From Jeotgalibacillus malaysiensis (GTDB lineage: Bacteria > Bacillota > Bacilli > Bacillales > Jeotgalibacillaceae), in assembly GCA_000818095.1 (NCBI GenBank), contig CP009416.1, forward strand, positions 321,501 through 385,500: a DNA stretch of 64,000 nucleotides, written 5' to 3'. Both the position numbers and the translations under genes were made by a program. The notes under the pieces are model-generated. The model was not told the DNA's origin, did not search any database, and saw only the letters and a program-made list of their open reading frames with translations. Positions 1 to 7,883 of the stretch are shown here, in pieces. Within the stretch, counting starts at the first letter, position 1, and each line of letters opens with the position of its first letter.

Positions 1-210
1 TTCCCGATGTTTGCCAAAGTCAAAGTGAATGGAAAAGAAACGCATCCATTATTTGAATATCTAAAGAATCAGCAGAAGGGTATGCTGTCTAAAGAGATCA
101 AGTGGAATTTTACGAAGTTTCTCGTTGATAAAGAAGGAAATGTTGTAAAACGTTATGCGCCGACAACGCCTCCTGATAAGATTGAGGAGGATATCAAGTC
201 AATATTGTAG
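1..210 (+). CDS. Glutathione peroxidase, C-terminal part (cut by window start)
   Basis: The reading frame is already open at base 1 and ends at 210, so only the last 69 or so residues are visible. The stretch with Trp-Asn-Phe-Thr-Lys-Phe followed by Asp-x-x-Gly-Asn-Val is the conserved C-terminal part of the thiol/glutathione peroxidase family, including the catalytic Trp-Asn pair. The enzyme reduces hydrogen peroxide and organic hydroperoxides in the cytoplasm; in Firmicutes it normally uses a Cys and thioredoxin-like donors. The catalytic Cys lies upstream of the window and cannot be checked. The stop is 10 bp before the OhrR-like regulator, and GGAGG of the next ribosome site overlaps the stop region, so the two form an operon. 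Confidence 0.88.
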   Translation, partial: FPMFAKVKVNGKETHPLFEYLKNQQKGMLSKEIKWNFTKFLVDKEGNVVKRYAPTTPPDKIEEDIKSIL

Positions 211-220
211 GAGGGCCTGC

Positions 221-664
221 ATGAACGATTATCTCTCTCTGGATCAGCAGCTGTGCTTTGCAGTGTATGAAACGTCCAGTGAATTTAATAAGCTGTATAC
301 AAAAGCGCTCGAACCGTTTAACCTGACTTACCCTCAGTATTTAGTGCTGCTGGTGTTATGGGAAAATGACGGTCTCGCACAAAAAGAAATTGGTGAAAAA
401 GTGAGACTGGGCACAGGTACACTCAATCCTATGATTACAAGGATGACTGCAAATAGCTGGGTAACGAAAGAACGGTCTGCAGGAGATTCAAGAAGTGTCA
501 TCATTTCACTGACTGAAAAAGCAAAGAATAATAAAAGGGATATTGCGCTTGCGATCAAGGAAGCCATTGAACGATGCGGCATTCAACCGGAGGAATATTT
601 CGAGCTGATGAAGCTTCTTGGTTCAGTTCGTGATAAGATGAAGGGGAGCCGGATGGAACAGTAA
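221..664 (+). CDS. MarR-family organic peroxide sensor, OhrR-like
   Basis: 147-residue winged-helix repressor. The ATG at 221 is chosen because AGGAGGG lies just before it; the longer upstream frame has no ribosome site. The N-terminus Gln-Leu-Cys-Phe-Ala-Val-Tyr places a Cys at residue 12, matching the redox-sensing Cys of OhrR (Cys15 in B. subtilis), followed by Tyr-Pro-Gln-Tyr and the wing helix region at about residues 45-105. Family knowledge: oxidation of this Cys by organic hydroperoxides releases the repressor from DNA. It is co-transcribed with a peroxidase gene rather than with ohr, so it probably regulates that gene and itself. The operator would lie upstream of the window. Confidence 0.87.
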   Translation: MNDYLSLDQQLCFAVYETSSEFNKLYTKALEPFNLTYPQYLVLLVLWENDGLAQKEIGEKVRLGTGTLNPMITRMTANSWVTKERSAGDSRSVIISLTEKAKNNKRDIALAIKEAIERCGIQPEEYFELMKLLGSVRDKMKGSRMEQ

Positions 665-729
665 CGATTTTCGGCTAGTTCAAGTCACTAACGTATCAAG
701 TGGTATTCTATTCTTTGGAGTGAAAATAG

Positions 730-876
730 ATGGCAAAATCGAAAAAAAGCGGCGTAGGTCAGGGGACCGGCAAAAAAGGCTGGAACCGCTGGCAGGCAAA
801 AGCGAAGAAAGCAAAAAGCTTTAAGCCTTATCAGAGTAAGGCTAATAAACAATCTTCTGGTTCTGAAGAGAAGTAA
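730..876 (+). CDS. Small basic protein, 48 residues (DUF3934-like)
   Basis: A short frame with GGAG at 717-720 nine bases before the ATG. The product is very rich in Lys and contains Gly-Thr-Gly-Lys-Lys-Gly-Trp-Asn-Arg-Trp-Gln, which I associate from memory with the small DUF3934 family of Bacillales; function unknown. It is followed at once by a strong terminator, which supports a monocistronic gene. No membrane segment or signal peptide; the charge suggests nucleic-acid or ribosome association, but that is inference only. Confidence 0.68.
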   Translation: MAKSKKSGVGQGTGKKGWNRWQAKAKKAKSFKPYQSKANKQSSGSEEK

Positions 877-914
877 AAAATCCGGTCTTCCGTATGCGGG
901 AGGCCGGATTTTTT
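875..914 (+). terminator. Rho-independent terminator of the small basic gene
   Basis: Hairpin arms TCCGGTCTTCC and GGGAGGCCGGA separated by a short loop and followed by a T run. Confidence 0.85.
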
Positions 915-917
915 GTT

Positions 918-1044
918 GACTGCAGTGTTTTTGCTGGTGATGGTAGTGTGTGGCCCTGCGACGGTAGGATACACCCGGGTTGATGGTAGCGACATGGCTC
1001 GTGACGGTAGTGAAAGCACAATCGACGGTAGCGACCACAAAAAC
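918..1044. repeat. 21-bp periodic intergenic repeat, GACGGTAG family, copy A
   Basis: Units begin at 918, 939, 960, 982, 1003 and 1024, each starting with GACGGTAG or a close variant; the unit lengths are 21, 21, 22, 21, 21 and 21. Only the first eight bases are well kept, the rest of each unit varies. A reverse-oriented copy at about 14477-14603 has the same order of units and even the same single 22-bp unit, so the two are copies of one element, not independent arrays. The frame through it reads Asp-Gly-Ser every seven residues but has no ribosome site. Confidence 0.85.
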
Positions 1045-1091
1045 AACAGTCGATCAACGGCGGAATCTGCCCACCCAGCCGTCGTAAATCA

Positions 1092-1120
1092 AAAAATCCC
1101 CATTCACAAAAGAATGGGGA
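1092..1120 (-). terminator. Terminator of the M28 aminopeptidase gene
   Basis: TCCCCATTC and GAATGGGGA arms around a short loop; on the minus strand they are followed by a T6 run. Confidence 0.85.
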
Positions 1121-1135
1121 TAATCATCGCGCATG

Positions 1136-2518
1136 TTATCTCACTGACTGTTCAAAAATCATATCAGCTTCAACATCAACTTTTTCTTTATTTTTAGACT
1201 GTGATGGATGATCGAATTGTGCAAGATCATAGACGGCAGACCCTACAATTTCAGCGACATCCTGCAGTTTATCAATGTCGATTTTATCAATCGTGTCATC
1301 TGGCGTATGGTACCATGGCTCTAGCGGTGAGTGGATAAACAGAGCTGCAGGAATACCGGCTGCTGCAAATGGCACGTGGTCACTGCTGCCACCCTGAGAG
1401 AATGGTGTTGCTTCTCCGTTTAATTTCAGGCTGGACTTCTGAGAAAGCTCCGTCACAAGGTTTGGCTGTCCATCCAGTGTACGCATGACAAGATCACCAG
1501 CATCACGGCTTCCCACCATATCAAGGTTAAAGTTTGCCACTGTGTTATCTATTTCCTCATCACTTAACGTATCTACATAATGATAAGATCCGATCAAACC
1601 TAGCTCTTCAGCGCCAAATGTTACAAAGCGAAGCTCAGTGTCAGTCGGTACATTTTTCAGTACACGCGCAAGCTCAAGCGTCATCGCAGTACCAGACGCG
1701 TCATCATTTGCACCAGGTGCGCCTGGAACTGAGTCATGGTGTGCACCAACAACAATGATATCGTCATTTGCTTTTTTCTGATTTGTCGGCTCTTTCGTCG
1801 CAATCACGTTATGCGAAGTACGGTCGCCCGCTTCAGCACCTTCAACTGTTAATGTCGCAGTACTGCCTGCCAGCGCTTTAAGCGCTTCACCCTCGGATTT
1901 AGATAAGCTGACAGCAGCCACATAGCGCTCATCATATGCGCCAAGCGTTCCGTTCAGTACGCCATCAACGTTGTTATAAATCACGACACCAGCTGCGCCT
2001 CTTTCAGCAGCATTCAGCACTTTTTGACCAAAAGAAATATTACCCCTCTGAATTAATGCAATTTTACCTGAAAGATCTAGCCCTGCTACGTCTTCTACAG
2101 TTCCTAATCCAACGTCCACAAGCTCACCTGTCACATCACCGTTCACAGAATATGTAAAAGAGCGTGGGTTCAGCTCACCTTCAAAGCCTTCAACTGAAAG
2201 AGAAAGTGAAGAGGGAGGTGTATATCCGAAGAATGTGAATGGCTGAATTTCAACATCATAGCCATAGGACTCAAACTCTTCTGCGATAAATTCGACTGCC
2301 TGATCCTCAGCATCAGTGCCGGCAACCCTTGGTTCCTGTGCCAGCGTATCGATATTGTCATATATCCGCTGTGCATCCAACTGGTTTAAAACCTTTTTGT
2401 CAAACTGACTATTGACCTTTTCAAGGGATGGTCCCTTCATAACAGCCAGCTGGGGAGTAGCAGCACCAAGTGCCAGTGTAGTAGCAAGTGCCATTGTAAC
2501 AACCGTTTTCTTCTTCAC
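1136..2518 (-). CDS. ywaD: Secreted M28 zinc aminopeptidase with PA domain, YwaD-like
   Basis: 460 residues, starting at GTG 2518 because AGGAGG stands seven bases before it; an upstream in-frame ATG would bury the signal peptide. Residues 1-25 are a Lys-rich, hydrophobic signal sequence. A protease-associated (PA) insert covers about 120-235 and the M28 metallopeptidase domain about 245-440. Visible zinc and catalytic residues are His260, Asp262, Asp272, Glu304-Glu305, Asp333 and a late His in Trp-Tyr-His-Thr-Pro-Asp. The family removes N-terminal residues from peptides outside the cell. Layout and motifs match B. subtilis YwaD, including the end of the protein. Monocistronic, with its own terminator. 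Confidence 0.9.
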   Translation of the reverse strand: MKKKTVVTMALATTLALGAATPQLAVMKGPSLEKVNSQFDKKVLNQLDAQRIYDNIDTLAQEPRVAGTDAEDQAVEFIAEEFESYGYDVEIQPFTFFGYTPPSSLSLSVEGFEGELNPRSFTYSVNGDVTGELVDVGLGTVEDVAGLDLSGKIALIQRGNISFGQKVLNAAERGAAGVVIYNNVDGVLNGTLGAYDERYVAAVSLSKSEGEALKALAGSTATLTVEGAEAGDRTSHNVIATKEPTNQKKANDDIIVVGAHHDSVPGAPGANDDASGTAMTLELARVLKNVPTDTELRFVTFGAEELGLIGSYHYVDTLSDEEIDNTVANFNLDMVGSRDAGDLVMRTLDGQPNLVTELSQKSSLKLNGEATPFSQGGSSDHVPFAAAGIPAALFIHSPLEPWYHTPDDTIDKIDIDKLQDVAEIVGSAVYDLAQFDHPSQSKNKEKVDVEADMIFEQSVR

Positions 2519-2650
2519 AAAATCGCCTCCTGAAATATGGTAAGAAATTTCTGACAATTATTATGTTACATAATGGGATGTAAGGGATTAAGTTCCAAAG
2601 ATACTATTTGCCTAGTTCTATATAACTGTTTGTTTATGTGTGAAGGTAAT

Positions 2651-2670
2651 GGGGTCAGACCCCCGCCTTC
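2651..2670. repeat. REP-like palindrome, copy 1 (GGGGTCAGACCCC)
   Basis: The palindrome and its flank read GAAGGCGGGGGTCTGACCCC on the minus strand. A second copy with the same flank lies at 18633-18652 on the plus strand. Both are intergenic. Confidence 0.6.
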
Positions 2671-2684
2671 GTTAAACGTTTACA
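2671..2684. promoter_or_regulatory. Weak candidate cre box
   Basis: GTTAAACGTTTACA matches the CcpA consensus TGWAANCGNTNWCA except at the first two bases. It lies just upstream of the TTTACA/TTATAT-like promoter of the histidine phosphatase gene. Single weak match. Confidence 0.3.
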
Positions 2685-2738
2685 TCCATTTTTTGCTATA
2701 CTTATATAAAATCAATGGGATTTGATAGGAGAGATTAG

Positions 2739-3338
2739 ATGGAGCTCGTAATAATCAGGCACGGTCAATCTGAGGCAGACTTGCTGCGTGTGCATGAGGG
2801 CAGGGCCGATTTTCCGTTAACAGGGCTTGGAGAAATGCAGGCATGGAAGATGACCATATATGTGACAAAACACTTTAAGCCGGACATAATCATTACCAGT
2901 CCTCTCAAACGTGCGCAACGTACTGCTGAGGTTTTAAAAGAATCTGCGGGTTGTGAATGTGTAATAGAAGAGGATTTGATGGAATTTAATAATGGCGTGT
3001 TAGCCGGTCTTTCAAGAGAAGAGGCATTAACGAAACATCCGATTCCTGAAGGAGGCAGACCAATTCATGTTCCAATTGATGGAGGCGAATCCGAGCTTGA
3101 GTTCAGGATGAGAGCGGAGAAAGTATTACATAAGATTTTAAATGACTATAAGACATACGACAGAGTGGCAATTGTGTCGCATGGCGGAATGATCTCCAAC
3201 CTATTGAAATCACTGCTTGAGCTGCCGGTTATAACGTTGGCTGCTTTTCCGACAGGTGATACAGGGGTTCATCTCGTTGAAGTGACTGAGGACAAAAGGG
3301 TGATCAGGTTTTTAAACAGGCAGGAGCACTTGGTATAA
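2739..3338 (+). CDS. Histidine phosphatase family protein (phosphoglycerate mutase-like)
   Basis: 199 residues with the Arg7-His8-Gly9 phosphate-binding motif, Arg58, Glu82 and the second catalytic His148 in Ser-His-Gly-Gly. This is the complete active site of the branch-1 histidine phosphatases, which make a phospho-His intermediate. Substrate cannot be read from sequence; relatives include broad-specificity phosphatases such as PhoE. Cytoplasmic, no signal. ATG at 2739 follows GGAGAG. The next gene starts 16 bp downstream and is likely co-transcribed. Confidence 0.85.
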   Translation: MELVIIRHGQSEADLLRVHEGRADFPLTGLGEMQAWKMTIYVTKHFKPDIIITSPLKRAQRTAEVLKESAGCECVIEEDLMEFNNGVLAGLSREEALTKHPIPEGGRPIHVPIDGGESELEFRMRAEKVLHKILNDYKTYDRVAIVSHGGMISNLLKSLLELPVITLAAFPTGDTGVHLVEVTEDKRVIRFLNRQEHLV

Positions 3339-3353
3339 CTAAAGGGGGGTTTA

Positions 3354-3809
3354 ATGAATTTTTTAGAGGATGCGAGCGATTTTGAGGTTTATTTCACAAT
3401 TGCCGTGCTAGTAGGGATTGCTGTTTCTTTTTCTCCAATCATGAGACGCCTAATTGGTGCTGATAAAATCAAAATGTTTTCGTGGGAAAATTATGTAAAT
3501 CAACAACATAAAAAACTCGACTGGATCATTAGGATATCTGCCATTATTGCAATGATCGTTCTATGGGCAATTCAGATGTCTGTTTTCGAGGATGGTGGAG
3601 GGCTGAAGTGGTATTTAGGTGCACCCATGGCTTTATTTTTAATGATTCTTTTCACTGAAACGTTGAGGATTTATATGGAATGGAAGCATTCAGAGAACCG
3701 TCAAAACTATAAAGCAACATTATTAGATCTGGTTTTTTTACTTTTCCTTACCTTTATCTGTCTAAGTACGGGATTGTTCGGCGCATTTGAATTTGGATGG
3801 CAGAACTGA
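3354..3809 (+). CDS. Four-helix membrane protein, DUF4181-like
   Basis: 151 residues with hydrophobic segments at about 13-30, 60-78, 88-107 and 125-147. The segment Gln-His-Lys-Lys-Leu-Asp-Trp-x-Ile-Arg between the first two recalls the DUF4181 family of small Bacillales membrane proteins. AAGGGGGG stands before the ATG. Function unknown. Follows the histidine phosphatase gene closely. Confidence 0.65.
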   Translation: MNFLEDASDFEVYFTIAVLVGIAVSFSPIMRRLIGADKIKMFSWENYVNQQHKKLDWIIRISAIIAMIVLWAIQMSVFEDGGGLKWYLGAPMALFLMILFTETLRIYMEWKHSENRQNYKATLLDLVFLLFLTFICLSTGLFGAFEFGWQN

Positions 3810-3834
3810 GAAGGCATGAGTCTGTCCTCTGCCT

Positions 3835-4245
3835 TCACAACGTTACAAAGAAAAACACAAATAAGATCAAGGCTACATTAGCATACATAAAGATATTTGC
3901 GACTCTTTTTATGATCAATTCTTTATAAGAAAACCTGATTATCACTGATTCGACAAGCCAAGAACAGGCGATGGTGCTGAAAAGTGGAATCATGAAGTCC
4001 GGTCCAAGAAATGCAGTGGTGATTGCAAACCCGGCTGCCACGTACAACGCCAGTCTTGCAGATGTACATAGCTTCATGAATCCTGCGATGAGAGACAGCG
4101 GAAGTGCAACAATCAACAGGCCCGCTGCGAAATAAAAGTAATATATCACAACTAACATATTGCTGACCGGAATTGGAAAAGCCAGTGTGAATATTGCAGT
4201 CATGATGGTTAATGTGATGATCAATGATTGTAGTGTTGCTTTCAT
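3835..4245 (-). CDS. Hypothetical polytopic membrane protein
   Basis: 136 residues, almost entirely hydrophobic with four to five membrane segments and few charges. I do not recognise the family. Its ATG lies one base after the stop of the racemase gene, and the AAAGGAG ribosome site is inside the racemase's last codons, so translation is coupled to the racemase. This could mean a role in amino-acid transport or export, which is inference. Confidence 0.6.
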   Translation of the reverse strand: MKATLQSLIITLTIMTAIFTLAFPIPVSNMLVVIYYFYFAAGLLIVALPLSLIAGFMKLCTSARLALYVAAGFAITTAFLGPDFMIPLFSTIACSWLVESVIIRFSYKELIIKRVANIFMYANVALILFVFFFVTL

Positions 4246-4246
4246 C

Positions 4247-4942
4247 TTATGACTCCTTTAATGCGAGTTTCACAGCCTCTAATGCATGAATCTCAGCTGT
4301 ATCAAATAGTGGTATGGCAGTGTCTCCTGGGCTGATCAGTAAACCGATTTCAGTGCAGCCGAGAATGATGCCCTGAGCGCCATCAGCTGATAATTTTTTT
4401 ATCACAGACCGATAGTATTCGCGTGAATCATCTTCAATTTTACCAAGGCACAGCTCATCAAAAATGATCCGGTTAATCTGCTTCCGATCTTCTTCAGAAG
4501 GCGTCATGACATTGATCCCTTGAGACGTTAGCCGCTCTTTATAAAAATCCTGCTCCATTGTATAACGTGTCCCAAGCAAACCGACTGTCTTGATGCCCGA
4601 TTGTTGGATCTGCTTTGCTGTAGCGTCCGCAATATGTAAAACGGGTATGTGGATACGTTCTTCAATCTGATTAACGACTTTATGCATTGTATTCGTACAG
4701 ATCACAAGAAAATCGGCACCTGCTTTTTCCAGAGAACGCGCAGCATCTGAAAGCCTTCTACCTGCAGCGTTCCAGTCGCCTTCTGTCTGATACCGTTCAA
4801 TCTCATCAAAATCCACGTTATATAAAATACATTTCGCAGAATGCAGACCGCCAAGCTGTTCTTTTACCGTTTCATTTATGGTTCGGTAATAAGAAGCCGA
4901 CGATTCCCAGCTCATCCCGCCGATCAGTCCAATTGTTTTCAT
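4247..4942 (-). CDS. Aspartate/glutamate racemase family protein
   Basis: 230 residues from ATG 4942; the longer frame upstream lacks a ribosome site and would overlap the divergent promoter. The start Met-Lys-Thr-Ile-Gly-Leu-Ile-Gly-Gly-Met-Ser-Trp-Glu-Ser is typical of PLP-independent aspartate racemases. The two catalytic Cys are present: Cys82 in Cys-Thr-Asn-Thr and Cys196 in Gly-Cys-Thr-Glu. Such enzymes interconvert L- and D-amino acids, usually Asp or Glu, often for cell-wall or biofilm use. First gene of a two-gene operon with a membrane protein; divergent from the Nudix fusion gene. Confidence 0.88.
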   Translation of the reverse strand: MKTIGLIGGMSWESSASYYRTINETVKEQLGGLHSAKCILYNVDFDEIERYQTEGDWNAAGRRLSDAARSLEKAGADFLVICTNTMHKVVNQIEERIHIPVLHIADATAKQIQQSGIKTVGLLGTRYTMEQDFYKERLTSQGINVMTPSEEDRKQINRIIFDELCLGKIEDDSREYYRSVIKKLSADGAQGIILGCTEIGLLISPGDTAIPLFDTAEIHALEAVKLALKES

Positions 4943-5012
4943 CGTTATTCCACCCTTCGTATCTGCAAGTATACTCGTTTTAATAATTTGGAAAAAGTGG
5001 AGGTGACCATTT

Positions 5013-6185
5013 ATGAGAAATAGAAGCGCAGTCGTCATTATTCAAAACGGGCAGGTCGCGTTGATTAAAAGAGTTAAAAACAACGAAGTGTATTATGTTT
5101 TTCCAGGAGGCGGTATAGAGCCTGGTGAAACGCCTGAAGAAGCGGCAAAGAGAGAGGCTTTTGAAGAACTGGGGGTTGAGGTCAGTGTGGGGCGATGCAT
5201 TTCAGAAGTGAATTATGAGGGAACTCAGTACTTTTTTGAGGCTGACATTACAGACGGGTTGTTTAGAAATGGGCAGGGGGAAGAGCTGACTGATACCACT
5301 AGAAACAGAGGGACATATTTGCCAGTGTGGGTGGAAATTGGACTGCTGGCAGATTTAAATATTAAGCCGAAAGAGGTTGTCCTGAAAATCCTGGCTGCAA
5401 AGAATGATCTACAGGAATTAGAACTAACAGGTGGCAATATATCAAAAGTCGTCCGCTCTGGGAATACAGTCAGGAGAGAAATGAAAGAAGGCAGTGAGCG
5501 AATTCATAAGCTGTTGCTGCATTTAGAAGCAAAAGGTTATCCTTACTCGCCGCAGTTTCTTGGTATCGATGAACAGGGAAGAGAGATTCTCACTTTTATT
5601 GACGGTGAAGCCGGGAACTATCCTGCTAAAAGTTATATGTGGTCAGATGAAAATCTAAGAAAAATTGCTGCCATGCTGCGTGACTATCACGAGGCTGTAA
5701 GTGACTTTGCATTTGATGAGAGCTGGACGTCTCTTCCAAGAGCGCCTGAAGGACGTGAAGTGATCTGCCATAACGATTTCGCGATTTATAACCTGATCTT
5801 TAGAGATAGTGAAGTTTGCGGTGTCATCGACTTTGATGTAGCTGCTCCAGGTCCGGTCAGCTGGGACGTTGCTTATACATTGTATACATGCGTACCGCTG
5901 AGTCGGTTTTATTTAGCTGAGAGCGGTGAGAAGATCAAAACTGATTCTGCTGAACAGTTGAGGAGAATTGAAGTATTTTTAAAAGCATATGGAAAAGAGT
6001 TTGGAAATATATTAGATGTCGTCATACGTAGACTGGAAGCACTTTGTCAGCTGATCACCGAAAAGGCAGAAGCGGGTGACCCTGCTTTTCGGAAGATGCA
6101 AGTGGAAGGACATATTGAACATTACAGAGAAGATATTTTATACATAAGGGAGTTGAAGGCAGATGAAACATTTAGAAACAAATAG
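5013..6185 (+). CDS. Nudix hydrolase-aminoglycoside phosphotransferase-like fusion
   Basis: One continuous frame of 390 residues joins two enzymes. Residues 1-130 are a Nudix domain with a complete box at 32-54 (Gly-x5-Glu-x7-Arg-Glu-x-x-Glu-Glu-x-Gly). Residues about 140-375 are an APH/choline-kinase-fold domain with the catalytic loop His253-Asn-Asp255-Phe and the metal-binding Asp273-Phe-Asp275. GGAGGTGA supports ATG 5013. The Nudix half should hydrolyse a nucleoside-diphosphate derivative and the kinase half phosphorylate a small molecule; neither substrate is known. It overlaps the next acetyltransferase gene by 23 bp. Confidence 0.85.
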   Translation: MRNRSAVVIIQNGQVALIKRVKNNEVYYVFPGGGIEPGETPEEAAKREAFEELGVEVSVGRCISEVNYEGTQYFFEADITDGLFRNGQGEELTDTTRNRGTYLPVWVEIGLLADLNIKPKEVVLKILAAKNDLQELELTGGNISKVVRSGNTVRREMKEGSERIHKLLLHLEAKGYPYSPQFLGIDEQGREILTFIDGEAGNYPAKSYMWSDENLRKIAAMLRDYHEAVSDFAFDESWTSLPRAPEGREVICHNDFAIYNLIFRDSEVCGVIDFDVAAPGPVSWDVAYTLYTCVPLSRFYLAESGEKIKTDSAEQLRRIEVFLKAYGKEFGNILDVVIRRLEALCQLITEKAEAGDPAFRKMQVEGHIEHYREDILYIRELKADETFRNK

Positions 6186-6711
6186 ACTGATCCTGAGAAT
6201 GTTCACTGAACATGATGCCGAGGATGTTGCAGCAATGTGCAACAACGTTAAAATCTATCAGCATACGCTGCATATTCCGTATCCATATACAAAACAAGAT
6301 GCACTGACATGGATCGGCTTTCATGAAGAGAATCGGGAAAATGAGAGAATGTATGATTTAGCCGTGACGGATAAGTTAACGGGTCAGCTGCTTGGCTCAG
6401 TTGGGGTATCCGTACATAAAACATTTAATCATGGCGAACTCGACTACTGGATTGGAGAAGAACATTGGGGGAGAGGGTATGCCACTGAAGCGGCTGAAGC
6501 AATGATTAAGTTTGCTTTTGATGAAAAAGGACTTCATAAAGTGTACGCACGCTGCTTTGATTCAAATCCGGCTTCAGGGAAAGTGCTTGAAAAGCTGGGA
6601 TTGAAGAAAGAAGGCGTTTTGAGAGAGCACGTGAGGAAAGATGGTGCGTATGTGGATCTGGTGCATTACGGGGTGCTTGAAAGTAAGGGTTTTAGTAGTA
6701 GTATTCAATAA
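6163..6711 (+). CDS. GNAT acetyltransferase, RimJ/RimL type
   Basis: 182 residues beginning Leu-Glu-Thr-Asn-Arg-Leu-Ile-Leu-Arg, the usual opening of RimJ/RimL-like enzymes. The acetyl-CoA loop is around Trp-Gly-Arg-Gly-Tyr-Ala-Thr-Glu-Ala (about 105-113), followed by the Asn-Pro-Ala-Ser-Gly-Lys-Val-Leu-Glu-Lys-Leu-Gly motif. These enzymes acetylate N-termini or small amines. The start lies inside the fusion gene upstream, so the pair is translationally coupled and may share a substrate or resistance role. Confidence 0.85.
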   Translation: MKHLETNRLILRMFTEHDAEDVAAMCNNVKIYQHTLHIPYPYTKQDALTWIGFHEENRENERMYDLAVTDKLTGQLLGSVGVSVHKTFNHGELDYWIGEEHWGRGYATEAAEAMIKFAFDEKGLHKVYARCFDSNPASGKVLEKLGLKKEGVLREHVRKDGAYVDLVHYGVLESKGFSSSIQ

Positions 6712-6818
6712 AAATGAAATAACAGAATTATGATGAGAGGTCGGATAATTAAGTGCCCGGTCTCTTTTGTTTTGGAAAAGATTGTAGAACATAAAGGAAT
6801 ATAATCACTTTTTGTGGA

Positions 6819-6911
6819 ATGAGTCTTACAGAGGTGACAATTAAAGGAGATAGATTTGCGTATGTTTATGCAACCAGCACTCAAACAATTGAATTATTGG
6901 TGTACAGTTAA
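6819..6911 (+). pseudogene. Possible short gene relic
   Basis: A 30-codon frame reads like ordinary protein sequence (Glu-Val-Thr-Ile-Lys-Gly-Asp-Arg-Phe-Ala-Tyr-Val-Tyr) and ends 30 bp before the next gene. It has no ribosome site and no upstream continuation, so it may be the tail of a lost gene. I cannot name the family. Confidence 0.25.
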
Positions 6912-6941
6912 TGTGCCTGACCAGAAAGAAAAGGTGAGACT

Positions 6942-7502
6942 ATGATCAACCATCAAACATATACAGGAATTCTATTATATCCAGGATTCAGTGAATATGA
7001 GCTTTCAGTTCTTCTATCCGTGCTGCAGCAGGGCGGACAACAGAAGATGTATATTGGACTGGATCATCAGGTTGTCAAAGGGGAGGCAGGTTTGTCCTGT
7101 GTGCCGTATACAACCATAAACGAGGTTGATTTTGAACAAATTGATAGTATTGTGCTGCCCGGTGTGGATGATTTTGAACATTTAGTCAATCACAGAGAGC
7201 TTTCTGCATTTCTAAACAAAATAAATGACCAGCAGAAAGTAATTGCAGCCATCTCAAGTGCTCCTTATTTGTTATCAATGAGTGGTGTGCTTTCAGGTGT
7301 AAAGTACACGACTGGACTAACAGTGGACCAAAGGATGTTTTTAGGTACTTTTGATGAAGCTGATTATGTTGATGAACCGGTGGTTACCGATCAACGTTTT
7401 ATTACTGCAAGAGGAGCTGCTTTTATTCAGTTTGCATTCGCTTTTGGAGATTTACTTGGGCTGAATTACCAGAGAGATTGGTATGTTTCACCTGAAGTTT
7501 AA
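6942..7502 (+). CDS. DJ-1/PfpI family protein lacking the nucleophile Cys
   Basis: 186 residues of the class I glutamine amidotransferase-like DJ-1/PfpI fold: an N-terminal strand Gly-Ile-Leu-Leu-Tyr-Pro-Gly-Phe, then Asp-Ser-Ile-Val-Leu-Pro-Gly and the elbow region Ala-Ala-Ile-Ser-Ser-Ala-Pro. Family members have Cys at the elbow (Ile-Cys-x-x-Pro); here it is Ser105, so peptidase or glyoxalase chemistry by the usual route is unlikely. The C-terminal Thr-Ala-Arg-Gly-Ala-Ala motif is normal. It may bind a small molecule or act as a regulator. AAAGGTGAG precedes the ATG. Confidence 0.8.
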   Translation: MINHQTYTGILLYPGFSEYELSVLLSVLQQGGQQKMYIGLDHQVVKGEAGLSCVPYTTINEVDFEQIDSIVLPGVDDFEHLVNHRELSAFLNKINDQQKVIAAISSAPYLLSMSGVLSGVKYTTGLTVDQRMFLGTFDEADYVDEPVVTDQRFITARGAAFIQFAFAFGDLLGLNYQRDWYVSPEV

Positions 7503-7524
7503 AGAATGAAAAGGAGGTTCAGCT

Positions 7525-7746
7525 ATGATGAATGCAGTAGATGTTATTACTTTTCTTATCCCTATTTATTATCTTGCTATAATCATTTTAAGTATAGTCG
7601 GAATTTATTTCGCTGTTAAAGTGATCAAAAGATACTTGAGAAACGGGAGGTTGCAGGAAGAAAAGTGGGCAAGTGAAAGAGAAGATATAAAGCACATCAG
7701 AGAGACGCTCATGAAAATTGAAAAACATTTAAGTCACCAGAAGTAA
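7525..7746 (+). CDS. Small single-span membrane protein with charged tail
   Basis: 73 residues: a hydrophobic segment at about 8-33, then a Lys/Arg/Glu-rich helix likely to form a coiled coil in the cytoplasm. AAAGGAGGT precedes ATG 7525 and the gene follows the DJ-1 gene by 22 bp, so they are likely one unit. Family not recognised. Confidence 0.62.
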   Translation: MMNAVDVITFLIPIYYLAIIILSIVGIYFAVKVIKRYLRNGRLQEEKWASEREDIKHIRETLMKIEKHLSHQK

Positions 7747-7883
7747 AAAAACAGCATTCAGGGAACCTTTTATGAGTGACATTAAACATTCAGCTATTGA
7801 CTAATACTAGGACTTTATAAAAAATAGGCATAAAGACGTGCTTTTGTTTTGGCAAGACCACTTTGAACATTTGGAGGACCATT

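Noticed and set aside
688-1057. Several minus-strand frames opposite the small basic gene and repeat A
   Set aside because: Low-complexity shadows of the other strand, without ribosome sites.
913-1197. Open frame through repeat copy A reading Asp-Gly-Ser repeats
   Set aside because: No ribosome site, the period comes from the 21-bp DNA repeat, and it runs into the terminator of the next gene.
1534-2157. Plus-strand frames inside the M28 peptidase gene
   Set aside because: Antisense shadows of a well-supported gene.
6711-6780. Terminator after the RimL-type gene at 6163
   Set aside because: GAGAGGTCGG and CCCGGTCTC look like arms but pair in only four positions.
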